Assembly: GCF_009932475.1 (NCBI RefSeq)
Contig: NZ_BJOV01000002.1
Span: 434,001-498,000, forward strand
DNA length: 64,000 nt
From: Gordonia spumicola
GTDB lineage: Bacteria; Actinomycetota; Actinomycetes; Mycobacteriales; Mycobacteriaceae
Direction of reading: 5' to 3'
The notes below the pieces were generated by a model, which was given only the letters and a program-made list of their open reading frames with translations, was not told the origin of the DNA and did no database searches. Made by a program: the position numbers and the translations under genes. Position 1 is the first letter of the stretch; each line of letters opens with the position of its first letter. Shown piece by piece: positions 43,610 to 54,912 of this stretch.

Positions 43610-43613
43610 ATCC

Positions 43614-44084
43614 TTACATCTCGCCCCAGACCGCACGAGCGCCGGAGTCGCCCGCCTTGTAGACGAGGTAGATCGAGGCGACGGCGGCGACGACGGTCAG
43701 GACGCGGGCCGCGATGTCGAGAGCCTTGAGGACCGGTTCGGTGAGCGGAAGTCGGTCGGTGACGGGACGCAAGCGCACGAGATAGAGGAGGAGAGCCGCA
43801 CCGAAGAGGCAGCCGACGCCGATGATCACGACGTCGCCCGCCTGGGTGTGGGTTTCGAGGGCGGGCGAATGGCCGACCTTCTCTTCCAGCGCCTCACCCG
43901 CCGTCGTCGCGATGGGCGTCGCGATCAGGGCAAGGAGGGCCAGGATCGACGGCAGCGGCCCCATCTTGGCGCGGGCGACGGGCCAGAGCGCGGCGGCGAT
44001 GCCGACGAGAGCCGCGACAGGCACCGCGACGACGACAAAATGCACGATGAGCGGGTGCAGCGGCAGACCGTTGAAGGTGTCCAT
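43614..44084 (-). CDS. DUF2231 membrane protein
   Basis: The 156-residue protein has four membrane segments and begins MDTFNGLPLHPLIVHFVVVAV, where GLPLHPLIVHF is the hallmark of DUF2231. The two His residues in the first helix could bind heme or metal; the family is often compared with heme-binding membrane proteins, but its role is not established. ATG 44084 is chosen because it gives exactly the family N-terminus. It is divergent from the TSUP transporter gene, with a 64-bp spacer. Confidence 0.85.
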   Translation of the reverse strand: MDTFNGLPLHPLIVHFVVVAVPVAALVGIAAALWPVARAKMGPLPSILALLALIATPIATTAGEALEEKVGHSPALETHTQAGDVVIIGVGCLFGAALLLYLVRLRPVTDRLPLTEPVLKALDIAARVLTVVAAVASIYLVYKAGDSGARAVWGEM

Positions 44085-44148
44085 AAGCTCAAGAGAGTAG
44101 ACACCCGACCCCGACAACGTGTGACGAACACCAGAGGAGAGGCGCGAC

Positions 44149-44925
44149 GTGGGACTTCCGGACGGCGGACTGCTCACCCTTCTCATCGGTGGATCACTCG
44201 TCGCGGGATGGATCGACGCCGTCGTCGGCGGTGGCGGCCTGGTGTTGATCCCGCTGATGCTCATCGTGTTCCCCGGCATCGCGCCCGCCACCGCGTTCGG
44301 CACCAACAAGGTCGCCGCGATCTGGGGGACGGCCACCGCCGCCGCCCTCTACCTGCGGAAAGTCACGGTGGACAAGCGGATCGTGGCGATCAGTGTGCCC
44401 GTGGCGGGCGGATTCGCCGCAGTCGGAGCACTCGCGGCCTCTGCGGTCAGCTCCGACGTGATGCGCCCATTCGTCATCGTCCTCATGCTGGGCGTCGGCG
44501 CGTTCGTCGTCTTCCGCCCGCAGTTCGGCGCCACCACCGAGTCGGCGACGCCCGTCGGACGCGGCAGGTTCGTCGTCGCAATCGCCATGCTGGCCGTCAT
44601 CGGCTTCTACGACGGCGTGTTCGGGCCGGGCACCGGCATGTTCCTGATCATCACGCTCACCGCGCTGCTCCACCAGAACTTCCTGCAGAGTGCGGCGATG
44701 GCGAAGGTCGCCAACACCGCGACCAACGTCGGAGCGCTCATCGTGTTCACCTCACAGGGACACGTCATGTGGCTGCTGGGCGCGATCCTCGCCGTCGCCA
44801 ACATCGCCGGATCGGTGCTCGGATCGCGTCTGGTCCTCGGACGCGGCACAGCCGTTGTCCGATACGCCCTGCTCATCGTGGTGATCGTGATGGCGATCAA
44901 GCTGTCGATCGACCAGTTCGCCTAG
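44149..44925 (+). CDS. TSUP family (TauE/SafE) sulfite/organosulfonate transporter
   Basis: The 258-residue membrane protein has about eight helices in two repeats, with GWIDAVVGGGGLVLIP and GFYDGVFGPGTGMFLI, the paired glycine-rich motifs of TSUP transporters. It probably exports sulfite or another small sulfur or carboxylate anion. The GTG start at 44149 is preceded by AGAGGAG at good spacing. It is followed after 46 bp by the VIT-family gene on the same strand. Confidence 0.88.
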   Translation: MGLPDGGLLTLLIGGSLVAGWIDAVVGGGGLVLIPLMLIVFPGIAPATAFGTNKVAAIWGTATAAALYLRKVTVDKRIVAISVPVAGGFAAVGALAASAVSSDVMRPFVIVLMLGVGAFVVFRPQFGATTESATPVGRGRFVVAIAMLAVIGFYDGVFGPGTGMFLIITLTALLHQNFLQSAAMAKVANTATNVGALIVFTSQGHVMWLLGAILAVANIAGSVLGSRLVLGRGTAVVRYALLIVVIVMAIKLSIDQFA

Positions 44926-44971
44926 GGTGTGTTGCTTGAAGCGAACCGATCCGACGGCCACTATTGACGGC

Positions 44972-45688
44972 ATGACCACCGACGCGACTCACCCGCACGA
45001 ACCGCACGCGACCGGGCTCGCCAATCGACTCAACTGGCTCCGGGCAGGCGTCCTCGGCGCGAACGACGGCATAGTCTCCACAGCGGGCATCGTCGTCGGA
45101 GTGGCCGCGGCGACAGCCGACCGCGGTCCGATCTTCACCGCAGGCGTCGCCGGACTCGCGGCGGGCGCCGTGTCGATGGCGCTCGGCGAATACGTCTCGG
45201 TGAGCACCCAACGCGACACCGAGACCGCCCTCCTCGCGAAGGAGCAGTGGGAACTCGCCAATCAGCCCGACGCCGAACTCGACGAACTGGCCCAGCTGCT
45301 CGTCGGCAAGGGGCTGTCGGAGGACACCGCGCGGGACGCCGCAGCCGAACTCACCGAGCACGATGCGTTCGCCGCCCACGCCAACGTGGAACTCGGCATC
45401 GACCCGCACGACCTCACCAACCCGTGGCAGGCCGCGGCGTCGTCCGCGATCTCGTTCACCGTCGGCGCTCTGCTGCCGCTGATCGCCATCCTGCTGCCGC
45501 CCGAGACGTGGCGCATCCCCGTCACATTCGTCGCGGTCCTCGTCGCACTCGCCGCCACCGGCGCCCTTGGCGCCTATCTCGGCAAGTCCCATCCCCTGCG
45601 CCCCACCCTGCGCATGGTGATCGGCGGGGCGGTCGCCATGGCCGTCACCTACGGCATCGGCCTCGCGTTCGGGCAGGTGGTGGGCTAG
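44972..45688 (+). CDS. VIT1/CCC1-family iron/manganese transporter
   Basis: The 238-residue protein has five membrane helices. The first has RAGVLGANDGIVSTAGIVVGV and the second AAGAVSMALGEYVSVSTQRD, the two signature motifs with the metal-coordinating Asp and Glu/Met residues. The cytosolic metal-binding loop contains ELDELAQLLVGKGLSEDTAR. It would move Fe2+ or Mn2+ across the plasma membrane, probably outward. ATG 44972 is chosen at MTTDATHP. The stop overlaps the convergent monooxygenase gene in CTAG. Confidence 0.9.
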   Translation: MTTDATHPHEPHATGLANRLNWLRAGVLGANDGIVSTAGIVVGVAAATADRGPIFTAGVAGLAAGAVSMALGEYVSVSTQRDTETALLAKEQWELANQPDAELDELAQLLVGKGLSEDTARDAAAELTEHDAFAAHANVELGIDPHDLTNPWQAAASSAISFTVGALLPLIAILLPPETWRIPVTFVAVLVALAATGALGAYLGKSHPLRPTLRMVIGGAVAMAVTYGIGLAFGQVVG

Positions 45689-46002
45689 ACCTGCAGCTCG
45701 CCCATCGCGTCCCAGCCGTCGCCGTCGACCTGGCGGGAGATGATGCGCGGCGTCGACACCAGATGCGGTCGCATCGCTTCCAGGCCCGCCGCGAAGTGAT
45801 CGCTCGACACGTGGGGACCAGCGCCGTCGTCGGTGAAGGCCTCGACCAGAACGAACTCGTTCGGATCATCGAGACTGCGCGACCACTCGAACCACAGGTT
45901 GCCCGGCTCTGCCCGGGTGGCGGCGGTGAACTCCGCCACCGCGTCCGGGAACGCTTCGACGCTCTCCGGCTTCACGGCGAACTTGACGACGATGAAGTAC
46001 AC
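45685..46002 (-). CDS. ABM-domain putative quinol monooxygenase
   Basis: This 105-residue antibiotic-biosynthesis-monooxygenase (ABM, dimeric alpha-beta barrel) protein begins YFIVVKFAVKPESVEAFPDAV and contains GNLWFEWSRSLDDPNEFVLVEAF and HVSSDHF. Cofactor-free members oxidise quinols or degrade heme-like substrates; the substrate is unknown here. The GTG at 46002 follows GGGAGG by 5 nt. It lies 13 bp after accD4, so it is at the end of the mycolate condensation operon, which is unusual company. Confidence 0.82.
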   Translation of the reverse strand: MYFIVVKFAVKPESVEAFPDAVAEFTAATRAEPGNLWFEWSRSLDDPNEFVLVEAFTDDGAGPHVSSDHFAAGLEAMRPHLVSTPRIISRQVDGDGWDAMGELQV

Positions 46003-46015
46003 GACGACCTCCCGG

Positions 46016-47566
46016 TCAGATAGGCATCAGGAAGTGCTTGCGCGGGTTGCGCAGGATCTGCTTGTCTCGCAGCTGCGCGAGGGCCCGGCGAAGCTGCAGG
46101 CGAGTCTCCGCGGGCTCGATGACGGCGTCGACGTAGCCGCGCTCGGCCGCCAGGTACGGGGTCGCCATCATCGCGTTGTAGAACGCGATGAAGTCCGAAC
46201 GCACCTTGTCCGCGTCGTGGGCGCTGAGTCCCTCCGTCTGCCTCCGCGTCAGGATCGCGGCCGCCGACTCGGCGCCCATCACGGCGATCTTCGCCGTCGG
46301 CCACGCGAAGTTGACGTCGGCGCCCAACTGCTTGGACCCCATCACCGCGTACGCGCCGCCGTACGCCTTGCGCAGGACGACCGTCACCTTGGGGACGTCG
46401 GCCTCCACATACGCGAAGAGGAACTTGCCCGACCGGCGGATCGTGCCCTTCTGCTCCTCCGCCAGGCCGGGAAGGATGCCGGGCGTGTCGACGAGGAACA
46501 CGAGCGGGATGTTGTAGGCGTTGCAGATCCGGACGAACCGGGTCGCCTTCTCCGACGAGTCGGTGTCGATCGTCCCGGCCATCACGCTCGGCTGGTTGGC
46601 GACGATGCCGACGCTGTGCCCGTCGACACGCGCGAAACCCGTCAAGATGTTCGGCGCGAAGATCTCCGACACCTCGTGGAACGCACCGTCGTCGAACAGG
46701 CGCAGGATGATGTCCCGCATGTCGTAGCCCGCGTTGTCGTTGTCGGGCATGAACTCGTTGAGCGTCAGATCCGACTCGGTGATCTCCGGCTCGAGACCCG
46801 GGTTGATGACCGGCGGCTGCTCATGGGTGCTCGACGGCATGTACTCCAGGTACTCGCGGACCCACTCGAACGCGGCCTTCTCGTCCTCGGCGACGTGATG
46901 GATGTTGCCCCACCGCGCCTGATTGTGGGCGCTGCCCAGATCCTCGGCCGAGATCTCCTCGCCCGTCGTCTGCTTGATCACGTCGGGCCCGGTGACGAAC
47001 ATGTAGCTCTTGTCCTCGACGGCGACGAGGACGTCGGTGTTGGCGGGCGTGTACACGGCTCCACCCGCACACTTGCCGAGGATCACCGAGATCTGCGGCG
47101 ACAGACCCGACAGCAGATCGTTGCGTCGCCCCATCTCCGCGTACCAGGCGAGGGAGGTGACGGCGTCCTGGATGCGGGCGCCCGCCGAGTCGTTGATGCC
47201 GACCATCGGGCAGCCGAGCTTGCCCGCCCACTCCATCAACGCCGCGACCTTGCGGCCGAAGATCTCACCGACCGTGCCTCCCATGACCGTCTGGTCGTGG
47301 GAGAACGCGGCCACCGGACGCCCGTTGACCAGACCGTGACCGGTGACGACGCCGTCGCCGTAGCCCGTCTCCGACGAGCCCGGCGTCTTCGCCAACGCCC
47401 CGACCTCGACGAACGTCCCCGGATCGAACAGCATCTCCAGACGCGCCCGCGGCGAGAAGATGCCCTTCTTCGCACGCTTGGCGACGGCCTTCTCACCGCC
47501 CGGCTCCTTCGCCAGTTCGAGCTTCTCGCGCAGGTCGGCGAGCTTGCCAGCAGTCGTGTCGGTCAC
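46016..47566 (-). CDS. accD4: Acyl-CoA carboxylase beta subunit AccD4
   Basis: This 516-residue carboxyltransferase subunit has the N-terminal acyl-CoA site [14 protein letters not shown] and the C-terminal biotin site around [22 protein letters not shown]. With AccA3 and partner subunits it carboxylates a long-chain acyl-CoA to give the extender that Pks13 condenses with the meromycolate. The start at 47566 is a GTG preceded by TGGAG. It lies 13 bp after pks13, in the conserved order fadD32-pks13-accD4 (Rv3801c-Rv3799c). Confidence 0.95.
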   Translation of the reverse strand: MTDTTAGKLADLREKLELAKEPGGEKAVAKRAKKGIFSPRARLEMLFDPGTFVEVGALAKTPGSSETGYGDGVVTGHGLVNGRPVAAFSHDQTVMGGTVGEIFGRKVAALMEWAGKLGCPMVGINDSAGARIQDAVTSLAWYAEMGRRNDLLSGLSPQISVILGKCAGGAVYTPANTDVLVAVEDKSYMFVTGPDVIKQTTGEEISAEDLGSAHNQARWGNIHHVAEDEKAAFEWVREYLEYMPSSTHEQPPVINPGLEPEITESDLTLNEFMPDNDNAGYDMRDIILRLFDDGAFHEVSEIFAPNILTGFARVDGHSVGIVANQPSVMAGTIDTDSSEKATRFVRICNAYNIPLVFLVDTPGILPGLAEEQKGTIRRSGKFLFAYVEADVPKVTVVLRKAYGGAYAVMGSKQLGADVNFAWPTAKIAVMGAESAAAILTRRQTEGLSAHDADKVRSDFIAFYNAMMATPYLAAERGYVDAVIEPAETRLQLRRALAQLRDKQILRNPRKHFLMPI

Positions 47567-47579
47567 GGCGTCTCCAGTT

Positions 47580-50500
47580 CTACTTGTCAGCGCTCAGGTC
47601 GGCGACGCGGCGCGCCAGATCCGCGGCCACCTTCGCGACGTGCGGCTCATCCACAATGCCCAGATGGTCGCCGCCGATGTGCAGGATCTCCAGATCCTCG
47701 ACGACCTCACCCCACCGGCCGTCCTCGTCGATCTCCGCCCACTGCGGCTCCAACTCGATCGCGCCGTCGTGCATCTTGTCCGCGCGATACAGGACCACCT
47801 TGCCGTCGTACCGCGTCGGATCGATGTTGGTCAGCACCCGGTTGTCGATGAACGACGTCCGCTGATGCTCGATGATGCCGCCGGGGATCTTCTGATCCGA
47901 CATCGACATCATCTCCATGATGATCGCGAACTGCTCGTTGTCGTCGGCCGCCATCAGACGATCCATCGGGATCGGGATGTTCTCGTCCAGACCGTACGTG
48001 CGGACCGCGAAGTCCTTCCACCTCTCCAGACGGGCCCGTTTGTTGGCTGGCGTGTCGGCGACGTCCTCGCGGGGCCGGACCACGTCGATGAGACCGACGA
48101 ACGCGACCTCCTCGCCCTGCGACGCCAGCATCTGCGCGGCGCCGTAGGCGAGTGCACCGCCCAGCGACCAGCCGACCAGGACGTACGGTCCGTGCGGCTG
48201 CACCTCACGCAGCTTCGGCAGGTACTGGGTCACACGCTCTTCGATGGTGCCCTCGACACGGTCGAAGCCGACCACCGGCAGATCCTCGGGCAGACGCTTC
48301 ACCAGCGCCTCGTACGCCGACGTGTTGCCGCCTGCCGGGTGGAACACCAGCATCGGGGTCGGGTCGCCCGCCTCACGCGAGAACGAATGCTGCGGCTTGC
48401 CGTCCTTCGTCGGGACTCGCAGGTAGCGGACGAAGCCGTCGATGTCCGCGGCGTCGTCCATCTGCTGGCGGACGTAGTCGGACAACTCCTCGATGCTCTC
48501 CGAGTCGAGGACGTCCTCGATGTCCACCTCGCCGCCGGTCCGCTCGTTCAAACGATCGGTCAGCTTCTGCGCGGTCTCCTCGTCGAGCACCGGCAACTTG
48601 TTGAAGATGCCGCCTGCCGACTTGCCGGTGACCACGGCGTACGCGCCGAACGTCAGACGCTCCGCCGCGTCGCGCGGAGGCACGTCCGTACCCGCCGCGT
48701 CGGCCACCGCCGCCTGGTCGTGGATGTCGGGCGCGGTCGCGTCCGCGTCTCGACTGCGCTCGACGACCGGGGAAGGCTCGACGACCGGCGAAGGCTCGAC
48801 GACTGAAGTTGGCTCCACCGCCGGGGAGGGATTGGGCTGGGGGGCCTGAGCATCCTTCTCCAACTGCTCATCGATGTAGGCGTTCAGCGCGGCGGTGTCG
48901 AGCTCGCCGCCGTCGGTGGTGCGGGACGAGAGGTCGTCGAGCTGGTCGCGGTGCGTGACCGCGAAGGCGACGAACTTCTCGACGTCGGCCAGATTGGCCT
49001 GACGCATCGCCTGCAACTGCAACTGCGGGATGTCGAACTCGTACTCCACGCGGTTCTTGATGCGGACCGCCATGAGGGAGTCGAGGCCCAGTTCGATCAG
49101 CGGGATCTCGCGCGGCAGGTCCTCCGGGTCGTAGCCCATCGACTCGCCGACGATCACCGCGAGACGGTCGCCCACGGTCTCGCTCGAATCCGGATCCCAC
49201 TTCGCACCCGCACCGATGTCGTCGACGATCTCGGGCTCCTCCACGACCTTGTCGTCGGCGAACACCGCGCTGGGATCCGGGGAACCGGCGGCCGGAGTCT
49301 CATCGGCGACAGCGGCACCGGTGACAGCGGCCGAGAACAGCAGGGTGTGACCTGCCGCGGCGTCGGCGTGCACGGTGATCGCACCGCCGCCGGGGTGAGC
49401 GGTCAACGTGGTGGTGACGGTGCCCGACGTCGGGATCGCGGCGAACGCCTGCGTGGCGCCGACCGCGGCGTCCGCGCCGAGGACCTGCTTGGCCGCGGCC
49501 AGGACCAGCTCACGAGGATCGGTGACGACCGCGGCGTTCACCTCCCACGCGTGGCGGCCGTCGGGCAGCCCGACGTGCGAACCCGGAACGGTGCCCGCTC
49601 CCGAACCGCCCGCGATGACGGCGTTGAGCCAGTACCGCTTGCGGTCGAAACGCGTGCGCGGGATGTCGGCGAACTTGACGCCCTGCCCGCTGCCGAACAA
49701 CGACGCGACGTCGACCGGGTGACCGTGCACGTACAGCTTCATCAGTGCGTTGACGAGGCCGTGACTCTCGTCCTCCTTGCGGCGCAGCGTCTCGATCAGC
49801 TCCGCGTCGTGGACGCCCGCCCCGAACGTCGTCGCCGCCACCGAGATCAGGACCGCCGGGTTCGGCGACAGTTCGACGAACGTACGGTGCCCGTTCTCCA
49901 CCGACTTCGCGATCGCCTGCGCGAACCACACGCTGTGGCGAAGCCCCTTGAGGAAGTACTCGATGGTGTGGACCGGCTCGTTTCCGGGGCGGTAGAATAC
50001 CTCGCGGTCCACCGAGCTGTAGAAGCCCGTCTGCGGGCGCAGCGGCGTGATGCCGGTCAGCTCGTAGGCCAGTTCGCCGAGCAGCGGATCCATCTGGGAC
50101 GTGTGGCTGGCGCCCTTCGTCTGCAGCTTCCGACCGAGCTTGCCGTCGGCCTCGGCGCGCGCGACGATCGCGTCCACCTGCGGGCCGGGGCCGCCGATCA
50201 CGGTGTGGGTCGGCGCCGCGTAGACGCAGATCTCCAGGTCGGGGAAGTCGACGAGGACGTCGTTGATGTCGTCGGCGCTGTACTCGACTAGGGCCATGTA
50301 GCGGACGGCGTCGCCGGTCAGCATCGCCTCGCCCTCGCCCATCAGGCGCGACCGCTGGCAGATCACGCGGGTCGCGTCCTCCAGCGACAGGCCGCCGCTG
50401 ATGTACGCGGCCGACGCCTCGCCCATCGAATGCGGCACGAGGACACCCGGCTCGGCGCCGTAGTGACGCATGGTGTCGGCGAGCGCCACCTGGATCGTGT

Positions 50501-52805
50501 AGATGCCGATCTGCGCCGTCTCGATCGCGTACGTCTGCTCGTCGTCGAGGAAGATCTCGACCATCGAGTAGCCGAGCTCGTTCTGGATCAGCGCGTCGAC
50601 GCGATCCGCGTACTTCGCGAACACCGGGTTCTCGGTGTACAGCTGCTTCGCCATCTTGCGGTGCTGCGAGCCGAAGCCGGACAGCAGCCAGACGGCCGAC
50701 GCCGCATCGGGCGAATCGCAGGTGTAGACGAACGGCAGCGCCTTGCCCTCGGCGACGGCGCGGACGCCCTTGATCGCGTCCTCGTGCGTACGGGCCATGA
50801 CCACCGACCGGGTACGGCCGTGGTTGCGGTGCGCGAGAGCGCGTCCGATCTCGACGAGCGGCGTCGCGCCCGCATCCGCCTCCAGCCATTCCAGCAAGTC
50901 GGCGGCCGCTTTGCGACGACGAGACGCGAGGAAGCCCGAGATCACCAACGGGACGACCGCGCCAGGCACGGCCGCCGGAGCGAAACCGTCCGCCGGGTCG
51001 GCCTCGACGACGGGAGCCGCCTCCGGCTGTTTGCGGGCCTGCGCGGCCAGCACGGCACGCTCGGCCTCGGTCAGGAAGTCCTCGTCATCGTCGTAGTCGT
51101 CGACGACCGGGGCCGCCTCGACCGGCGCGGGCGCCGCGGCCTCGGAGACGAGGTCGGACGGCAGCACTTCGCGGACGACGACGTGCGCGTTGGTTCCGCC
51201 GAAGCCGAAGCCGGACACGCCGGAGATCGCGTGCCCCGAGTAGCGCGGCCACGGGGTCGTCTCGGTGATCACGCGCAGATTCGTCGCGTCGAACTGGATG
51301 TACGGGTTCGGACCCACGTAGTTCTTGGACGCCGGGAGGACGTCGTTCTGCAGCGACAGGACCACCTTGGCGAGGGCGCCCGCGCCCGCCGCCGACTCCA
51401 TGTGACCGAAGTTGGTCTTCGCCGAACCGAGCAGCATCGGGGCCTGCGGGTCGCGCCCGCGTCCCACCACGCGGCCGAGCGCGTCGGCCTCGATCGGGTC
51501 GCCGAGCACGGTGCCGGTGCCGTGGGCCTCCACGTAGTCGACGGTGCGCGGATCGATCGCGGCGTCGGTGTACGCCGACCGCAGCACCTCCACCTGGGCT
51601 TCCGGGTTGGGCGCGAAGATGCCGTTGGAGCGGCCGTCGGAGTTGACGGCCGAGCCCGCGATCACCGCGAGCACGGTGTCGCCGTCGCGCCGCGCGTCGG
51701 ACATGCGCTTGAGGACGAACACACCGCCGCCCTCGGAACGGATCATGCCGTCGGCGTCCGACGAGAACGCCTTGATCCGACCGTTGGGCGCCATCGCGCC
51801 GATCTGGTCGAAGCCGAGTGTCGCGGCGGGCGTGATGAGCATGTTGACGCCGCCCGCGATGACGACGTCGGAACTGCCGTCGCGCAGGCTGCGGACGCCC
51901 TCGTGCACCGCCACCAGCGACGACGAACAGGCGGTGTCGATCGCCAGGGACGGGCCGTGGAAGTCGAAGAAGTACGAGACGCGGTTCGCGATGATCGACG
52001 TGGCGGTACCGGTCAGCGCGTACGCCGCCGTCTCGCTCGCACCGTCGCCGAGGCCCATCGTCGCAAGGAGCTGGTAGTCGTTGGTCGACGTGCCGATGAA
52101 CACGCCGACCTGGCCGCCGCGCAGGTCCGACGGCGGGATGTGCGCGTGCTCGAGCGCCTCCCACGTCAGTTCCAGCGTGAGACGCTGCTGCGGGTCGACC
52201 ATCTCGACCTCGCGCGGACTCATCTGGAAGAAGTCGGCGTCGAAGCCCGTGACGTCGTCGAGGTACCCGCCCTGGACGTTGCCCTTCTCGATCGCCTCCG
52301 CGAGCCGGGGATCGGCCTTGAACTCGGTCCACCGGTCGTCGGGGAGGTCGGAGATGCCGTCGACCCCGTTGATCAGCGCGTCCCACGTCGACTCCGGGGT
52401 GGCGCCCGCGCCCGGGTAGCGGGTCGCGAGGCCGACGATCGCGATGTCGTCATCGCTGTCGCGTTCACGTTCCCAGAAGCGGTCGGCCTCCACGTCGAGT
52501 CCCTCGTCGGGATCGCCCTCGATGATCCGCTTGGAGAGCGACGCGATCGTCGGGTGCGTGTAGACGACGGTGGCGGTGAGGATGACGCCCGTGCGGTCCT
52601 CGACGTCGGCGGCCAGCGCCACCGCGTCTCGGGACGACAGTCCGAACTCCTCCATCGGACGGTCGACGGAGATGTTGTCGGCGGCCTGACCGGTGGCCTG
52701 CGCGACCCACGCGCGCAGCCAGTCCTGCAGCTCCTCGACGGTCATGTCGCCCGCCGTCTCACCTGCGGTGTCGTCGTGGTTCTCGGGCATCGTGTTGTCA
52801 GACAT
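47580..52805 (-). CDS. pks13: Mycolic acid condensing polyketide synthase Pks13
   Basis: The 1741-residue enzyme has domain order ACP-KS-AT-ACP-TE. The N-terminal carrier Ser is Ser58 (FGLSSRDAV) and the ketosynthase Cys is Cys293 (DTACSSSL). The acyltransferase Ser is Ser793 (PHSMGEA), the C-terminal carrier Ser is Ser1243 (LGLDSLMAV) and the thioesterase Ser is Ser1547 (GWSLGGA). All are intact. It joins meromycoyl-AMP supplied by FadD32 with the AccD4-made extender and releases the beta-keto mycolate. The linker between the second carrier and the thioesterase contains tandem VVEPSP units that coincide with a 20-nt DNA repeat also found in aftB. Each neighbouring gene is in the same operon. 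Confidence 0.96.
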   Translation of the reverse strand: MSDNTMPENHDDTAGETAGDMTVEELQDWLRAWVAQATGQAADNISVDRPMEEFGLSSRDAVALAADVEDRTGVILTATVVYTHPTIASLSKRIIEGDPDEGLDVEADRFWERERDSDDDIAIVGLATRYPGAGATPESTWDALINGVDGISDLPDDRWTEFKADPRLAEAIEKGNVQGGYLDDVTGFDADFFQMSPREVEMVDPQQRLTLELTWEALEHAHIPPSDLRGGQVGVFIGTSTNDYQLLATMGLGDGASETAAYALTGTATSIIANRVSYFFDFHGPSLAIDTACSSSLVAVHEGVRSLRDGSSDVVIAGGVNMLITPAATLGFDQIGAMAPNGRIKAFSSDADGMIRSEGGGVFVLKRMSDARRDGDTVLAVIAGSAVNSDGRSNGIFAPNPEAQVEVLRSAYTDAAIDPRTVDYVEAHGTGTVLGDPIEADALGRVVGRGRDPQAPMLLGSAKTNFGHMESAAGAGALAKVVLSLQNDVLPASKNYVGPNPYIQFDATNLRVITETTPWPRYSGHAISGVSGFGFGGTNAHVVVREVLPSDLVSEAAAPAPVEAAPVVDDYDDDEDFLTEAERAVLAAQARKQPEAAPVVEADPADGFAPAAVPGAVVPLVISGFLASRRRKAAADLLEWLEADAGATPLVEIGRALAHRNHGRTRSVVMARTHEDAIKGVRAVAEGKALPFVYTCDSPDAASAVWLLSGFGSQHRKMAKQLYTENPVFAKYADRVDALIQNELGYSMVEIFLDDEQTYAIETAQIGIYTIQVALADTMRHYGAEPGVLVPHSMGEASAAYISGGLSLEDATRVICQRSRLMGEGEAMLTGDAVRYMALVEYSADDINDVLVDFPDLEICVYAAPTHTVIGGPGPQVDAIVARAEADGKLGRKLQTKGASHTSQMDPLLGELAYELTGITPLRPQTGFYSSVDREVFYRPGNEPVHTIEYFLKGLRHSVWFAQAIAKSVENGHRTFVELSPNPAVLISVAATTFGAGVHDAELIETLRRKEDESHGLVNALMKLYVHGHPVDVASLFGSGQGVKFADIPRTRFDRKRYWLNAVIAGGSGAGTVPGSHVGLPDGRHAWEVNAAVVTDPRELVLAAAKQVLGADAAVGATQAFAAIPTSGTVTTTLTAHPGGGAITVHADAAAGHTLLFSAAVTGAAVADETPAAGSPDPSAVFADDKVVEEPEIVDDIGAGAKWDPDSSETVGDRLAVIVGESMGYDPEDLPREIPLIELGLDSLMAVRIKNRVEYEFDIPQLQLQAMRQANLADVEKFVAFAVTHRDQLDDLSSRTTDGGELDTAALNAYIDEQLEKDAQAPQPNPSPAVEPTSVVEPSPVVEPSPVVERSRDADATAPDIHDQAAVADAAGTDVPPRDAAERLTFGAYAVVTGKSAGGIFNKLPVLDEETAQKLTDRLNERTGGEVDIEDVLDSESIEELSDYVRQQMDDAADIDGFVRYLRVPTKDGKPQHSFSREAGDPTPMLVFHPAGGNTSAYEALVKRLPEDLPVVGFDRVEGTIEERVTQYLPKLREVQPHGPYVLVGWSLGGALAYGAAQMLASQGEEVAFVGLIDVVRPREDVADTPANKRARLERWKDFAVRTYGLDENIPIPMDRLMAADDNEQFAIIMEMMSMSDQKIPGGIIEHQRTSFIDNRVLTNIDPTRYDGKVVLYRADKMHDGAIELEPQWAEIDEDGRWGEVVEDLEILHIGGDHLGIVDEPHVAKVAADLARRVADLSADK
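48747..48766. repeat. 20-nt repeat inside the pks13 linker
   Basis: GTCTCGACTGCGCTCGACGA is identical to 62819-62838 in aftB. Neighbouring copies of CTCGACGACCGG follow at 48759 and 48776. In pks13 the complement is read as VVERSRD. Confidence 0.7.
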
Positions 52806-52848
52806 CGTTCACCAGCCTACTGATCGGTTCGATCGTTGGTAGCAAGCA

Positions 52849-52876
52849 AGCCCGGCACGCCTTCGCGCACCGGGCT
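52849..52876. terminator. Weak hairpin between fadD32 and pks13
   Basis: AGCCCGG and CCGGGCT form a 7-bp stem with a 14-nt loop in the 88-bp gap. It may attenuate read-through from fadD32 to pks13. Confidence 0.35.
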
Positions 52877-52893
52877 CGCATGGAAGTGCTCTC

Positions 52894-54798
52894 TTATTCG
52901 CCTGCATCCGGGAACGCGGTCTGCTGGTATCCGCCGCGCAGGGTGCCGTCGATGTAGGCGGCCTTCGTCGCGCGGCGCGCGATCTTGCCGCTCGACGTGC
53001 GCGGGATGGAGCCCGCGGGCACCAGCAGCAGGTCGCGCACCATGACGCCGTGACGGCCCGCGATCGCGGCGCGCACCGTGTCGGCCACCTCCTGCGGGTC
53101 GGTACGACGGCCCGGGCCGCGCTCGGCGACCACGACGAGCTGCTCCGACGCGTCGTCGGCGTCGTACGTCAGGCCGCTGTGCCCCTGCTCGAACACCTCG
53201 GCAGGCAGCTGGTTGGCGGGGACCGCGAACGCGGCGACGAAGCCGGGGCGCAGCGCCGTGCTCGACTCCTGCGCGCTGAACTCGAGGTCCTGCGGGTAGT
53301 GATTGCGGCCGTCGACGATCACCAGGTCTTTGACGCGACCGGTGATGTACAGGTTGTCCTCGTACCAGACGCCGAAGTCGCCGGTGCGCATCCACTGCGC
53401 GTCGGCGGGAGCCCCCGCGGTGTGACTGCCGTCGGTGAGCGGAGCGTCGATCGTGTTGTGGAACGTCTCGCGGGTCTCGTCGGTCTTGTTCCAGTAGCCC
53501 TGGCCGATGTTGACGCCGTGCAGCCAGATCTCGCCGACAGTGCCGTCGGTCTGCTCGGCTCCGGTCTCCGGGTCGACGATCGCCGCCCACTGGCTCACCG
53601 CGACCTGGCCGCAGGCGACCTGCGCGACGGCGTCCTCGTGGTCGGGGTCGATCGCGACGAAGCGACCCTTGTTCAGCTCGTGGCGGTCGACGTAGCTGAT
53701 CTTGGCCGCGTCCTCGCGCTGGGTGGCCGACACGAACAGGGTGGCCTCGGCCATGCCGTAGCAGGGCTTGATGGCCTTGGGCGAGAGCCCGTACGGTTCG
53801 AACGCGTCGTTGAACTTGCGCATCGAGCTGACCGTGACCGGCTCCGAGCCGTTGATCAGGCCGATGACGTTCGACAGGTCGAGTTCCTCGCCTGCCGCGG
53901 GCAGACCGCGGACCGCCGCGTGCTCGTACGCGAAGTTCGGGGCCGCCGCATAGGTCGGCGCGTGGTCGGTGACCGCGGCGAGTTCCTTGATCCAGCGGCC
54001 CGGACGACGGACGAACGCCTGCGGGCTCATGATCGTGACGTACTTGCCGCCGAGCGCGGGCAGGATCACCGTCAGCAGGCCCATGTCGTGGAACATCGGC
54101 AGCCAGGTGACGCCGCGCGAGTCGCGGTCGATGTTGATGCAATCGGCGATCTGCAGGCAGTTCGCGGCGACGGCGCGGTACGTGATCTCCACGCCCGCGG
54201 GCACACGGGTGGAACCCGACGTGTACTGCAGGTAGGCCACCGAGTCGATCTCGTGGTTCTCGCCGATCACCGGCGGCACCCACGACGAGCCGACCGAGTC
54301 TGGGACGGCGTCCACGGCGATCACGCGCGGGCGGTCCTTCGCGGGACGGTCGGAGAAGAAGTCGCGGACCGCTTCGGCCGACTTCGTCGACGTCAGGATG
54401 GCGGTCGGCTCGCAGTCGCCGAGGACCGCGTGGAGGCGGTCCGTGTGACCGGGCTCGTCGGGGCTGAACAGCGGCACCGCGACATTGGTCGCGTACAGGG
54501 CCGCGAAGAAGCCGATCACGTACTCGAGGGACTGCGGCGCGAGGATCGCGACGCGGTCGCCGGGCTTGGTCACCTGCTGCAGGCGTGCGGCCACGGCGCG
54601 CAGACGCTTGCCGAACTGCGCCCACGTGAGGTCGATCGCCTCGCCGTCGCGTTCACGGCTGTAGTCCATGAAGCGGTACGCCAGCGTGTCCGCGTGCAGG
54701 CGGACGTTCTGTTCGACGTAGTCGACGAGAGTCGCGTCCTCCGGGAAGCGGATCTCTCCGTTCTCGTCGAAGAAGTCCTCGAGTTCCGTGTTCAGCAT
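52894..54798 (-). CDS. fadD32: Long-chain fatty-acyl-AMP ligase FadD32
   Basis: The 634-residue adenylating enzyme of the FAAL class has the AMP motif AYLQYTSGSTRVPAGVEITY and GLINGSEPV, with PCYGMAEATLFVS, RTGDFGVWYEDNLYITGRVKD and the catalytic Lys in RTSSGKIARR. It activates the meromycolic acid as acyl-AMP and loads it on the N-terminal carrier of Pks13. AGGAG lies 7 nt before the ATG at 54798. It is the first gene of fadD32-pks13-accD4. Confidence 0.95.
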   Translation of the reverse strand: MLNTELEDFFDENGEIRFPEDATLVDYVEQNVRLHADTLAYRFMDYSRERDGEAIDLTWAQFGKRLRAVAARLQQVTKPGDRVAILAPQSLEYVIGFFAALYATNVAVPLFSPDEPGHTDRLHAVLGDCEPTAILTSTKSAEAVRDFFSDRPAKDRPRVIAVDAVPDSVGSSWVPPVIGENHEIDSVAYLQYTSGSTRVPAGVEITYRAVAANCLQIADCINIDRDSRGVTWLPMFHDMGLLTVILPALGGKYVTIMSPQAFVRRPGRWIKELAAVTDHAPTYAAAPNFAYEHAAVRGLPAAGEELDLSNVIGLINGSEPVTVSSMRKFNDAFEPYGLSPKAIKPCYGMAEATLFVSATQREDAAKISYVDRHELNKGRFVAIDPDHEDAVAQVACGQVAVSQWAAIVDPETGAEQTDGTVGEIWLHGVNIGQGYWNKTDETRETFHNTIDAPLTDGSHTAGAPADAQWMRTGDFGVWYEDNLYITGRVKDLVIVDGRNHYPQDLEFSAQESSTALRPGFVAAFAVPANQLPAEVFEQGHSGLTYDADDASEQLVVVAERGPGRRTDPQEVADTVRAAIAGRHGVMVRDLLLVPAGSIPRTSSGKIARRATKAAYIDGTLRGGYQQTAFPDAGE

Positions 54799-54912
54799 CC
54801 AATAACTCCTGTGTCCGCGACATCAGTCCGCGGTCCGTGTGCCTTCGTCGCGTGCCCGGTCATGCGCAAACCGCATGATCCGTCCCCCAGCGCACGTGAA
54901 ACCTTGATGATT

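Noticed and set aside
50430-52823. 797-residue plus-strand frame opposite pks13
   Set aside because: All five Pks13 active-site motifs are on the other strand; this frame has no domain.
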